Source: UBA11865 sp963749825 (GTDB taxonomy: Bacteria; Chloroflexota; Anaerolineae; Promineifilales; Promineifilaceae). Taken from it: DNA of 64,000 nt. Position numbers and translations under genes: made by a program. Positions 54,056-62,725 of this stretch are shown piece after piece. The notes beneath the pieces were generated by a model. That model was not told where the DNA came from and did no database searches. It saw nothing but the letters and a program-made list of their open reading frames with translations. Where the stretch lies: contig CAVVOI010000015.1 of NCBI GenBank assembly GCA_963749825.1, positions 124,001-188,000 of the forward strand. Direction: 5' to 3'. Numbering within the stretch: position 1 is the first letter of the stretch; each line of letters starts with the position of its first letter.

Positions 54056-56441
54056 CTAATCACCGATGTCGGTCAGATCTGCTCTCTTCAGCAGGGTGGC
54101 GTTAAAGGCGACGATAATGGAGGAGCCACTCATGGCCAGGGCGCCGATTTCCGGCCGCAAGGTAATACCAGCCCAGGCCAGGGCCCCGGCAGCCACCGGA
54201 ATGGCCGTCAGGTTGTATCCGGCCGCCCAACCCAGGTTCTGTTTCATCTTGCGCAAGGTGGCCCGACTGATTTCGATGGCCATCACAACATCGGCCGGGT
54301 TAGATTTCATCAGAACAACATCGGCCGTCTCCACGGCCACGTCCGTCCCTGCGCCAATGGCGAAACCAACATCCGCCTGGGCCAGCGCTGGAGCGTCGTT
54401 GATGCCGTCGCCCACCATGCCGACCTTCTGTCCATTCGTCTGCAATTCCTTGACCTTGGCCGCCTTTTCGCCTGGCAGAACCTCGGCAATGACCGTCTCG
54501 ATGCCCAACTCCTTTGCCACCTGCTGGGCAGTAGCAACGTTGTCGCCGGTTAACATCATCGGTTCGATATTTAGCTCTTTGAGCCTCCTGATCGTAGCCT
54601 GAGCCGACGGACGCACAGCGTCGGCAATGGCGATGAGCCCAGCCGCTTTCCCATCGACTGCCACATGCACCACCGTGCGGCCGGCACTGGCCATCTCTGC
54701 CGCCTTATCTCCCAATCCATTCAAGGCGATCCCTTCCCGGTCCATCAGGCGACGATTACCGATCAGGACTGGAGCGACGGTCGACCTGCGTCTTTAACCC
54801 ATGACCGGGAATAGCTTCGAAATTGTCGGCCTTTAGAATTGTTCACACCACGCTTGTCGGCCGATTTCAGGATCGCTTCGGCCAGGGGATGTTCGGAACC
54901 GCTCTCGGCCGCTGCTGTCAGCCGGAGCAACTCATCTTCACTGACCGGATTCCCGGCGACGGCCACATCCACTACCCGAGGTTCGCCCACCGTCAGGGTG
55001 CCGGTCTTATCAAACACGATGGCGTTCAGGTGAGCCGGGCCTTCCAGCGCTTCGGCATTCTTGAAAAGAATGCCATGATCGGCGCCCAGACCGGTGCCAA
55101 CCATCACCGCCGTCGGCGTAGCCAGCCCCGAGCGCGTCAGGGCAGGTGATGATCACCACCGTGATGGCGAAGGTCATGGCGATCACGATGTCAGCGCCGA
55201 CCACGACGTACCAGACCAGGAAAGTGACTAAACCGCCGATCACGGCCACCAGCACCAGGTAATGGGCTGCCCGGTCGGCCAATCGCTGCGCTGGCGCTTT
55301 GCTGCTTTGGGCGCTCTGCACCAACTTCACGATTTGCGACAGTGTCGTATCTGCGCCGACCTTGGTGGCCCGGAACTTGAAGCTGCCGGTTTGGTTGATG
55401 GTGGCGCTGATGACCGTATCACCCATCTCTTTTTTAACCGACCGGCTTTCACCCGTGATGGCGCTCTCATTGACGTTGGAACGTCCTTCCACGACTTCCC
55501 CATCCACCGGGATCTTATCTCCCGGCCGGACGATCAGGATGTCACCCACCTGCACGTCGTCTGTCGGTATTTCTATTTCCTGCCCATCTCGTTCCACGCG
55601 GGCCATGGGCGGCGCCAGCGTGAGCAGCTTTTCAATGGCTTGATTGGTGCCCGATCGAGCGCGCATTTCCATCCAGTGACCAAACAGAACGAAGGTAACC
55701 AACATCGCCGCCGCTTCGTAGAAGACTTCGCCTTCAAAAAGAAATGTCGCTGCCACGCTGAATATATAACCGGCCAATACACTCAGGCTGACCAGCACGC
55801 TCATATTCAGGACACCGGCTTTCAGACCGTTGCGGGCGCCGACAAAGAAGGGCTTACCTCCATAGATGACAACCACCGTGGCTAGAACGAAAGCCAGTAC
55901 ATCTGGCCTCAAACCAAAGGGGAGCGGCAGGTGGATATTGAAGAGGCGGGTGAAAAGAGGTGAATAGAGGAAGATGGGGATGGTGAGCACCAGTGAAACC
56001 AGGAAACGATTACGCATATCGCGAGCCATATCGGCCATGGTCATGCCCGCATGGCCACCATGGGCCGAATGATCCATGGCTCCGGCCGCATCATGGTCGT
56101 GAGCAGTGAGCCATTTCGTGGTCGGCATGTTCATCCGGCGTGTGTTCCATGGTCTCGTGATCCATGGCTTCATGGTCATGCTCGGCCGGCATACTTTGAA
56201 CTATGTGCCCACCATAATGTAAAGGCAGTGATTCGCCGTGGCAGCGCAACCCGCAGTCGTCAATAACGGCTTCAAGGTCCACCAACGTCACTGACTGTTC
56301 GTCGTAATGGACGGTGGTGGTGCCGTTGACTGCATTGGTATGGGCATGGTGTACGCCTGGAAAAGCCAGTAGCTTCTTCTCGACGCCTTGGGCGCACAAG
56401 GGATCTTTCATTGTGCATACTTGCAGTACTGTTTCACGCAT
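54056..56441 (-). CDS. Heavy-metal (copper-type) P1B ATPase, interrupted by four frame breaks
   Basis: The pieces assemble in order. An HMA-like domain (from ATG 56441; VCTMKDPLCAQG where GMTCxxC is usual) is followed by a His/Met/Asp-rich linker. Next come eight membrane helices with the ion motif ITCPDALGLATP (CPD instead of CPC/CPH), GESRSVKKE, the phosphorylation motif DKTGTLTVGEP, SGSEHPLAEAI and MVGDGINDAPAL. One extra base must be removed at 56105, 55126-55129, 54830-54831 and 54770. This gives 793 residues with length exactly divisible by three. The His-rich N-terminus suggests a CopB-like Cu exporter. It lies between two cytochrome c genes. Confidence 0.85.
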
Positions 56442-56481
56442 TCGACACCTCCGCTAAAGCCTAAACAACCAGCAGCCTAGA

Positions 56482-57033
56482 TTATTGATTTCGTTCTTGT
56501 ATCGTTTGTTCCCACTGAACGCCACGAATATCCTCGGGCCAGGTGCTCTTGATGTAGGTCAGAACCGCCGCTATCTCTTTTTCTGTCAAGGTATCTCTAA
56601 AAGCGGGCATATTGCTGGAACCGCCGATATTGGCTGGAAGGCGCGCGCCGCCTAGAGCGATCGACTCAAGGAGAGCCTTGTCACCATGGTGCCAGGTGTG
56701 GCCGCTGGCATCATGGGGCGGCGAACGGAAAGATCTGTCTTCATTTTGCTGCTGCCAATCTACCTCGCCTTCTAGATTTTCTCCATGACACTCAGCGCAA
56801 TTTTGGACATAAACCTCGTGTCCTAAAGTGATCTCGTCTGAGCCCAAAGTAGGTAAAGGCGGGATCTCTGGGGCCGGCGTCCCGGCTAACTCGGAAATGG
56901 AGGGCAAGCCGGGCAGAATTGGTTCAGTCTGTGCAACTGCAGATGGGCTGGATTCATTCGCCGGACCCTGGCAACCAACCAGCAAAAAGACCATGGCGAT
57001 AAGCCCGAGGGGCAGCGGCAAACGTTGTATCAT
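56482..57033 (-). CDS. c-type cytochrome lipoprotein
   Basis: The 183-residue protein starts at the ATG complementary to 57031-57033. A longer reading to 57183 adds residues without sense before the signal. The signal peptide has lipobox FLLVGC, followed by a P-rich linker and a monohaem cytochrome c domain with CAECH (about 90), HTWHHGD and the axial Met in SNMPAFRDTLTEKEIAAVLTYIKSTWPEDI. It is paralogous to the cytochrome at 53551-54044. It lies 40 nt upstream of the P-type ATPase and probably heads part of the same operon. Confidence 0.88.
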   Translation of the reverse strand: MIQRLPLPLGLIAMVFLLVGCQGPANESSPSAVAQTEPILPGLPSISELAGTPAPEIPPLPTLGSDEITLGHEVYVQNCAECHGENLEGEVDWQQQNEDRSFRSPPHDASGHTWHHGDKALLESIALGGARLPANIGGSSNMPAFRDTLTEKEIAAVLTYIKSTWPEDIRGVQWEQTIQERNQ

Positions 57034-57188
57034 CGTACCATTATTTCCTAAAATGTGTGCACCAGCCAACCAATAGATAGTAGGAAATTCATAAGTCGAG
57101 AAAAGCGCGATATGGCCCAGAGAGGGTAGGCTATTTGGTTGGTGAGTCATTTCTGTGGCTCCAATGCTATTAACGACAAGCACAGCCG

Positions 57189-57223
57189 CCCCACACGATC
57201 CAAATAGCTTAGATCATGTGGGG
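57189..57223 (-). terminator. Hairpin between two cytochrome c genes
   Basis: CCCCACATGATC and GATCGTGTGGGG (minus-strand reading, one G-U pair) form a 12-bp stem with an 11-nt loop about 30 nt after the upstream gene's stop. No T-run follows, so it may be a processing or attenuation hairpin. Confidence 0.45.
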
Positions 57224-57253
57224 CCTTTGTGTGCCAAAAAAGTAGGTAAGGTA

Positions 57254-57808
57254 TTATTGTTCCGAAAATATTCTCACGTAACTGATGACCTGCCAGCGCT
57301 GTTCTTCTGTTAGAGATCCTTCCCAGGCAACCATGGCAGAGTTAAATGGTTCCATCGCACCACCTTTACTGACCCGCCAGAACAGGTAGCCATCAGTCAA
57401 AGAGGACATCATTTCGGTATCTCCGAGGTTGGCCGGTTTTGGGTCCAGGCCGGCCGCAGCGTCGCCGTCTCCGGCACCTTCAGGACCGTGACAGGTGACA
57501 CAGTTGGTCACGAAAATCTCCTGCCCTTCGGCAATAGCATCCGTATCGCCGGCAAACGGATTGGTCAGACTGGCGAATTCATCTGGCGCTTCGACATGCA
57601 TATTGTCCATTTCGTCCATTTGGTGCTCATCCTCATCTTCCATATGCTCGTCTTCGTCCATATGCTCACCTTTGTCCATTTGCTCTTCTTCCATATGTTC
57701 TTCTTCGACAATTTCAGCCGATGCTCCACCATCGCAGGCAGCCAGGCTTTCGCTCCATGAAGTTGTTGAAGGAAACGCCTCTCGGCAATCCGGGCTACCT
57801 TCACACAA
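57254..57808 (-). CDS. c-type cytochrome with acidic His/Met-rich linker, 5' end apparently lost
   Basis: The frame contains SLAACDGG, which looks like a lipobox, but no hydrophobic signal segment precedes it in any frame. The only available start is a TTG at 57808 without Shine-Dalgarno. After the Cys comes a highly acidic repeat of E/D-x-M-E/D-E-H units (about 30 residues). Then follow a cytochrome c domain with CVTCHGPEGAGDGD, PKPANLGD and an axial Met region (GGAMEPFN). The linker could bind copper. The gene seems to have been truncated and joined to unrelated DNA near 57750-57770. It is upstream of, and on the same strand as, the copper ATPase cluster. Confidence 0.65.
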   Translation of the reverse strand: MCEGSPDCREAFPSTTSWSESLAACDGGASAEIVEEEHMEEEQMDKGEHMDEDEHMEDEDEHQMDEMDNMHVEAPDEFASLTNPFAGDTDAIAEGQEIFVTNCVTCHGPEGAGDGDAAAGLDPKPANLGDTEMMSSLTDGYLFWRVSKGGAMEPFNSAMVAWEGSLTEEQRWQVISYVRIFSEQ

Positions 57809-58197
57809 TGCTCAGCCACCGGCCTCTCCATCAGCGAGCGTGAAAGTCTTTCACCATCAAAAACCGGTATGGCAACGAAGTACAGCGAAACACCACAATC
57901 GCTGCGTTCGGCCAAGAATTCGATGATCAACTTCGCGGCTCAGGTTTTGCTGGACGACGGCGGTTCCTTTGAGTACATGCCAATGCAATATTGGCATCTG
58001 GGAACAGTAGCGTGAACTTAACGCTCACTCTGAGAGCATGACCTCTTCATAAGGACGGGGTCGGGTGAACCAATACGGAAAGTAGTTTGTATTTCGTTTA
58101 CTGGCGAGGAATCTGCAATAACGACAGCCTGGAGGAAGGTATGAGGCGTTTCTTGTCGAAGCATCCGTTGATCACCGATTACGCCCTGGGTTTGAAT
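57809..58197. other. Region without an identifiable gene
   Basis: Short frames exist on both strands but none has a recognisable family, Shine-Dalgarno plus start, or consistent coding bias. It adjoins the broken 5' end of the cytochrome gene, so it may be the residue of a deletion or insertion. Confidence 0.4.
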
Positions 58198-58228
58198 AAA
58201 AAAAGGCGGCCTGGTTACCAGGCCGCCT
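58198..58228 (-). terminator. Rho-independent terminator of the CBM48 gene
   Basis: On the minus strand AGGCGGCCTGG pairs perfectly with CCAGGCCGCCT around a 3-nt loop and is followed by seven T residues, 30 nt after the stop. Confidence 0.9.
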
Positions 58229-58257
58229 CGAAGTGATTCAGAAAATCGTCTTCGGTT

Positions 58258-58563
58258 TTAGTTGTCGGATGGGGTGGTGTCGACGATGCTGTTTTGTTCG
58301 CCGAATTCGTTCTGAATGTAACTATCGGCGTGTTGGTCGTTTACCCAGGTTTGATTGTTCACGAGGTAACGATATTGATACTGGCTATCCTTGGGCAGAC
58401 GGACTTTGGCGTAAAAGATGCCGTCTTTTCTGCGCTTGGTCATATCGACGGGCTGCCAGTCGTTGACTTCGCTCACCAGGGCAACTTTTTTTGCCTCTCC
58501 AGAATCAAATTCAAAGGTCACTTCACATTCATCGTTTGTCTTAAAATATTTTTTCTTCAACAT
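58258..58563 (-). CDS. Stand-alone CBM48 (isoamylase N-terminal / AMPK glycogen-binding type) protein
   Basis: The 101-residue protein consists of a single early-set beta domain. KKVALVSEVNDWQPVDMTKR, DGIFYAKVRLPKDSQYQYRYLVN and NDQHADSYIQNEFGEQNSIV match glycogen-recognition modules, including the aromatic residues that stack on sugars (the W in NDWQP). No enzyme domain is attached. Such single-domain proteins are common in bacteria but poorly understood; glycogen or starch binding is an inference. It has its own strong terminator. Confidence 0.88.
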   Translation of the reverse strand: MLKKKYFKTNDECEVTFEFDSGEAKKVALVSEVNDWQPVDMTKRRKDGIFYAKVRLPKDSQYQYRYLVNNQTWVNDQHADSYIQNEFGEQNSIVDTTPSDN

Positions 58564-58739
58564 TATAATACTCCTGTCAGATGGGGCCAGACGTGGCGGA
58601 GCTATTCAATCAAAAAGAACAGGTAGCGCGCATATTTCGTGCGTATGCTTAGGTAATTTGGCGCCCCGCCTACCTAACAAATCCTCTTATTCTCAGTTTA
58701 GCTCCGGACCGATCCGGCTCACGTTCCAATTCTAAAGGT

Positions 58740-58763
58740 AAGACCCGGCCACGGCCGGGTCTT
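58740..58763. terminator. GC-rich hairpin, possibly a bidirectional terminator
   Basis: AAGACCCGGCC and GGCCGGGTCTT form a perfect 11-bp stem with a 2-nt AC loop (in practice a 4-nt loop with the end pair open). TTCGG follows on the plus strand. Confidence 0.5.
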
Positions 58764-59039
58764 TCGGACACAAGGAAAGATTATATGGATGTTGGGCGGG
58801 CTGTCAAGTGTTTGTTTTCGTCTTGGTCTATGAACAACCGATCAGTTAATGTCATGCTCATCCCCAGCTTCGTGCGGATCAACTTTGGTGAGCAACCATG
58901 CGTTTGGATTCGCGCCTTCGCGCCTTCGCGAGAATGATCACTTGTTGGTGTGCCCGCCTGTCTTGCGTTGGGCCATTAATGGGCCTGTGAATGGAGCCAT
59001 GGTTGAGGCCATGAATGGTGACCATCAATGGTTTCAAAG

Positions 59040-59060
59040 AAACAGACTGCCAGTCTGTTT
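59040..59060 (-). terminator. Hairpin after the Rel gene
   Basis: AAACAGACTG and CAGTCTGTTT, separated by one base, form a perfect inverted repeat 26 nt past the Rel stop. CTTTG follows on the minus strand. Confidence 0.55.
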
Positions 59061-59086
59061 TACAAAAGATTGGCGGTTTGTTTGGC

Positions 59087-61306
59087 TTAAGATTCGTCCT
59101 CTGGACGAAGGCATTTAACTGAATAGACGTTGACCAGAGCATGAGCCCGGTGGAGGATGCGCACCAGGAGTTGGGGATTGGCGATCTCCAGATCTAAAAT
59201 CAGCTGCATTTTGCCATCATCGGCCACGGTTTGGGTTTTGATGGCGGCGATATTGACATGTTCATATTCTAGGAGCTCAGCGATATCCAATAGGAGACCC
59301 GAGCGATCAAAGACGTCGATCTGTACGGTCACGATGCGTACTTCATCTTGTCCGACCTGGCCCCAATTCAACCTTATGGTGCGGTCGGCCATGGGGTCAG
59401 GACGCAGAGTATAACAACCTTCCCTATGAACGGTCACGCCTCGATCGGAGCGCAGGAAACCGATGATCTTGTCGCCAGGTCGGGCATTGCAGGAACGGCA
59501 TAGGCGCAATCTCCGGCCGCCAGAATTAGTGATGACGTATTCCTGGCCATTCTCATTACGCACGATACTGCCAATATTGCGCAGCGGCTCTTCATGCCAT
59601 TCATCGGACACGACGCGGATGGCGGCCGTGGTGGGCAGAATTTCAGCCCGGCCGAAAGCGTAATATAACTCGGCTGCCGTTTCGAAACCCAGTTGTTGAG
59701 CGACCAATTGGTGGGAGTAGTCAGGTAAACCCAACATTTTGAGTTCATCTTGCAATAGTTTGCGCCCCTCGGCAACGGCTAAGGGTTCGGGCAGCCGGCG
59801 AAACCAACGCAGGACCTTGGAACGGGCCTGTCTGGTGGTGAGATAGCCCAGGTCTTCATCCAGCCAGGTGCGTTGCGGCCGGGCCCAACCGGATTTGACG
59901 ATACGGACGCGGTCGCCATCGCTCAAGGCCTTATTAAGCGGGTATGGTTGTTCATTGACGTAGGCCATCAAGGTTTGATTGCCCACTTCTGAATGGATGG
60001 CAAAGGCGAAATCCACGGGCGTGGCCCCTTTTGGCAGTTCGACGATATCGCCGCGAGGGGTGTATATCATGACTTGTTGACGAAATACATCCTCGACCAC
60101 GCCTTTTACGCCAGTGCTCAAATCTAGTGGTTCAAGGTGAATATTCAAGCTAACATTATTGGAGAGAGCTTCCACGCGCTCGGCAATCTCTTCTGACCAC
60201 ATAGGCGTGCCTGAATAGACCCAGCGAGCGAGAAGGCCGATTTCCGAGACCTCGTTCATGGCCACGCTGCGGATACGGATCTTCAAAACCTGGCCGTCGC
60301 TATAGATGGTGGTGGTATGAAGGGCCCGGTAGAGGTTTTCACGGGGCACGGCGATGTAATCATCGAATTTGCCGGGAACCGGCCGCCACAGCTGGTGTAA
60401 ATGGCCTAGCACGAGATAACAAGCCAGCCAGTCTTCCACGAGCACCACCACCCGCCGTGGGCTTTCGACATCTTCGAAGAGAACGGAGCGGCCGCCGAAG
60501 CCCTTGTAGACGCTGTATATGCTTTCAGGATCGGGCAACACATTGACGACGCTGACACCATTTTCGTGTAAATGGCGGATGATGTCCCTGGCTATCCGGG
60601 CGTATAAAGGTTGGTTCTTGTGGTATTGGTGGCTGAGGGCGCGCTTAATGTGGTGATATGAATCCGCATCGAGTACCTGGAGTGACAATGCTTCCAATTC
60701 GGATTTGAGCGTCCAGATGCCTAGACGATTGGCCAAAGGTGCAAATACCGCCAATGTCTCTTGGGCTTTGCGAAGCTGTTTTTCTCGGGGCAGGGCATGA
60801 ATGGTACGCATGTTGTGCAGGCGGTCGAACAATTTGATGAGAACGACCCGCACGTCATCAGTCATGGCGTTAAACATTTTATGCAAACTTGCGTCTTGGA
60901 CTTCTTCCGGCGACAGGCGCCGGCCGCGCGTGACGCCGGCGGTGACCTCTTTTAACTTGGTCACGCCATCGACAAGTTGGCCAACCTCAGAACCGAATTG
61001 CTCCTTGATTTGCTCAACCGAGACCAGCGTATCTTCGGCGACATCATGGAGCAAGGCGGCCATGAGCGTTTCGGCATCAAGCCGGTATTCGGCCAGGTAA
61101 AAGGCGACGGTTAGGGGATGGGTAAAAAAAAGCTCGCCCGTTTGGCGACGTTGGTCACCATGTTCCAGGCGAGTGATTTCAAAGGCCTCACGTACAAGGT
61201 ACTGGTCGCGCAGGGATAGGTAGGTGCTAATGAGTTCGAAAAACTCATGCCCATCCGGACTGACGTATAGCGAGCTGGCCTCTAAAGTACCTGGTTCAAC
61301 CGGCAT
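59087..61306 (-). CDS. rel: RelA/SpoT homologue, hydrolase site intact, synthetase site degenerate
   Basis: The 739-residue protein has full Rel architecture. The HD hydrolase domain (about 25-190) has THPLTVAF, LLHDVAEDT and KLFDRLHNMRT, all catalytic positions kept. The synthetase domain (about 230-345) follows, then TGS (TPRGDIVELPKGATPVDFAFAIH), a Cys-containing zinc-finger region (LCRSCN, HREGC) and a C-terminal ACT domain. In the synthetase the RxK of the usual GRPKHxYSIYRK reads DPESIYSVYK. The catalytic Glu of EVQIRT (RelSeq Glu323) is Lys (LKIRIRS). The protein therefore probably only degrades (p)ppGpp. A strong Shine-Dalgarno is not evident. Confidence 0.9.
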   Translation of the reverse strand: MPVEPGTLEASSLYVSPDGHEFFELISTYLSLRDQYLVREAFEITRLEHGDQRRQTGELFFTHPLTVAFYLAEYRLDAETLMAALLHDVAEDTLVSVEQIKEQFGSEVGQLVDGVTKLKEVTAGVTRGRRLSPEEVQDASLHKMFNAMTDDVRVVLIKLFDRLHNMRTIHALPREKQLRKAQETLAVFAPLANRLGIWTLKSELEALSLQVLDADSYHHIKRALSHQYHKNQPLYARIARDIIRHLHENGVSVVNVLPDPESIYSVYKGFGGRSVLFEDVESPRRVVVLVEDWLACYLVLGHLHQLWRPVPGKFDDYIAVPRENLYRALHTTTIYSDGQVLKIRIRSVAMNEVSEIGLLARWVYSGTPMWSEEIAERVEALSNNVSLNIHLEPLDLSTGVKGVVEDVFRQQVMIYTPRGDIVELPKGATPVDFAFAIHSEVGNQTLMAYVNEQPYPLNKALSDGDRVRIVKSGWARPQRTWLDEDLGYLTTRQARSKVLRWFRRLPEPLAVAEGRKLLQDELKMLGLPDYSHQLVAQQLGFETAAELYYAFGRAEILPTTAAIRVVSDEWHEEPLRNIGSIVRNENGQEYVITNSGGRRLRLCRSCNARPGDKIIGFLRSDRGVTVHREGCYTLRPDPMADRTIRLNWGQVGQDEVRIVTVQIDVFDRSGLLLDIAELLEYEHVNIAAIKTQTVADDGKMQLILDLEIANPQLLVRILHRAHALVNVYSVKCLRPEDES

Positions 61307-61439
61307 AGGTGGCCTTTTCGCTAAAATAAAAATCCCAATTAGTGCACCAAACCATCAGTATGCGCCAATACCTTCAAGTGGAGAAAAGTTCCCTTTTTTG
61401 TGTAAATGATGAGAGACGATGGAACTATTCTCTGAAAGA

Positions 61440-61487
61440 AAACCGAAAGATAAAATCGTTGTTTAAGTCAACAACTTCGACTTTCTT
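61440..61487. repeat. Family 1 repeat, copy C1 (degenerate)
   Basis: It shares TTGTT-AAG-CAACAACT-CG-CTT-CTT with the adjacent copy C2 in the same orientation. The left end is degenerate. Confidence 0.55.
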
Positions 61488-61491
61488 CTAA

Positions 61492-61539
61492 GTATCCGAA
61501 CAATCGCATTTTGTTCAAGCCAACAACTCCGGCTTACTT
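61492..61539. repeat. Family 1 repeat, copy C2
   Basis: It ends CCGGCTTACTT like copy B at 12.4 kb and shares AATCGCA...TTCAAG with copies A and B. It lies between rel and the response-regulator gene, in tandem with C1. Confidence 0.6.
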
Positions 61540-61577
61540 AATTCACATTCAGCCGAATGAACTAGATGAAATAAACT

Positions 61578-62333
61578 TTACCCGTTTAATAGTTGGCTTT
61601 TGTTCCTGAAGTCGGAAAAGCGATAGCCAATGCTGCGTTCCGTCATGATGTATTGGGGGTTCGACGGATCTTGTTCGATCTTCTGACGGAGATAGTTTAT
61701 GTAAAGTCTCAGATAGTGTGTTTCGTCGCGGTATTCATAGCCCCAGACTTTAGCCAGCAGGGTTTCATGAGGTACAACCCAACCGGCGTTTTGAATGAGA
61801 TGGGATAAGAGCCGGTATTCAGTCGGGCGCAAATCAACTCTTTCGCCGTCGACGATGACTTGATGGCGATTGAAGTCAACGGATAAGCGGTCGTCGATCT
61901 GAAGTACGGAGCGGGGAGTGGGTGCAGGCCAGTCGGCCCGGCGTAGCACGGCATTCACCCGACTGACCAACTCTCGGGGGCTAAAGGGCTTGGTTATATA
62001 ATCGTCGGCTCCCAATTCGAGGCCGTGGATGCGATCTTCCTCTTCATCTTTAACCGTGAGTAAGATCACGGGCACAGTAGAGATTTCCCTGAGCAAGCGA
62101 AGCGCTTCAAAACCATCCATGCGGGGCATCATTACGTCCATGATGACCAGATCGGGCAGGTGTTTACGTACCTGCTCGAGGGTTTGGATGCCGTCGCTAG
62201 CCTCGATCACGTGGTAACCTTCCAGCTCGAGATTCATCCGGATGAAGCGGATCATTCGTGGCTCGTCGTCGACGACGAGGATTAAGCGCGATTCTTTTGG
62301 CGTCAGGGAGTCAGGTATTTGTTCAATCATCAC
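61578..62333 (-). CDS. OmpR/PhoB-family response regulator
   Basis: The 251-residue two-component regulator has a receiver domain (about 17-130) with acidic pocket VVDDE, phospho-acceptor Asp in LVIMDVMMPRMDG and Lys in DYITKPFSPREL. The winged-helix DNA-binding domain (about 150-243) has LRPTEYRLLSHLIQNAGWVV and THYLRLYINYLRQKIE. No histidine kinase is adjacent. Its ATG overlaps the stop of the small gene upstream (ATGA, 62330-62333), so the two are translationally coupled. Confidence 0.94.
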   Translation of the reverse strand: MMIEQIPDSLTPKESRLILVVDDEPRMIRFIRMNLELEGYHVIEASDGIQTLEQVRKHLPDLVIMDVMMPRMDGFEALRLLREISTVPVILLTVKDEEEDRIHGLELGADDYITKPFSPRELVSRVNAVLRRADWPAPTPRSVLQIDDRLSVDFNRHQVIVDGERVDLRPTEYRLLSHLIQNAGWVVPHETLLAKVWGYEYRDETHYLRLYINYLRQKIEQDPSNPQYIMTERSIGYRFSDFRNKSQLLNG

Positions 62334-62575
62334 TCACGAACGAATGTTATTACTTCTTCCATTTCAGCAGACGAAGGCATGACCTCTACGAAATTAACTC
62401 GATGCCAGGGGACGATCATAGTCGTCACTTCATCCTCTAGATAGTGTAAATCTTTTCCGTCCCGCCGGCGAGGATTATTGACCGTGACAATCTGATCGGT
62501 CGGTTCTGGCATTTTTTCAACCTCGCAAAGTATAGGCTCTTCATTAGCGATATGTAGAATTATGGTAGTGCTCAT
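62330..62575 (-). CDS. Small conserved-looking protein coupled to the response regulator
   Basis: The 81-residue acidic protein has no membrane segment or signal. A beta-rich N-terminus (TTIILHIANEEPILCEVE) is followed by a basic NNPRRRDGKDLHYL turn and a hydrophobic strand VTTMIVPWHRVNFVEVMP. I do not recognise the family. ATGA overlap with the response-regulator gene and common strand suggest a role in the same regulatory unit. Confidence 0.7.
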   Translation of the reverse strand: MSTTIILHIANEEPILCEVEKMPEPTDQIVTVNNPRRRDGKDLHYLEDEVTTMIVPWHRVNFVEVMPSSAEMEEVITFVRE

Positions 62576-62725
62576 ATATATCCTCTAGGCAATCAAAAGT
62601 TCATCTTTTTTAATCAAGAGGCTCGAACGAACAATTGATTGCGACATCAGATGCTCGAGCAAACGCGGATAAAAGTTTCGTCTTCAACATAAAAAAAATG
62701 AATCCGCATTTAACCTATTATAGCC

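Larger units (their letters stand above)
58564..59086. other. 523-bp intergenic region with several palindromes
   Basis: Non-coding. It contains TTAGGTA-ATTT-GGCG...CGCC-TACCTAA (58649-58677) and GACCCGGCC-AC-GGCCGGGTC (58740-58763). An unusual run of alternating CCAT and ATGG words lies at about 58970-59032, and a terminator at 59040-59060. The first palindrome is in the presumed leader or promoter zone of the CBM48 gene. Confidence 0.5.

Noticed and set aside
57565..57930. 121-codon minus-strand frame overlapping the cytochrome gene
   Set aside because: Lies in another frame over the acidic H/M-rich linker, which explains its K/M-rich composition; its upstream part matches no family I recognise.
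58141..58236. 31-codon plus-strand ORF with a good Shine-Dalgarno
   Set aside because: Its 3' half is the perfect terminator hairpin of the CBM48 gene; no recognisable protein.
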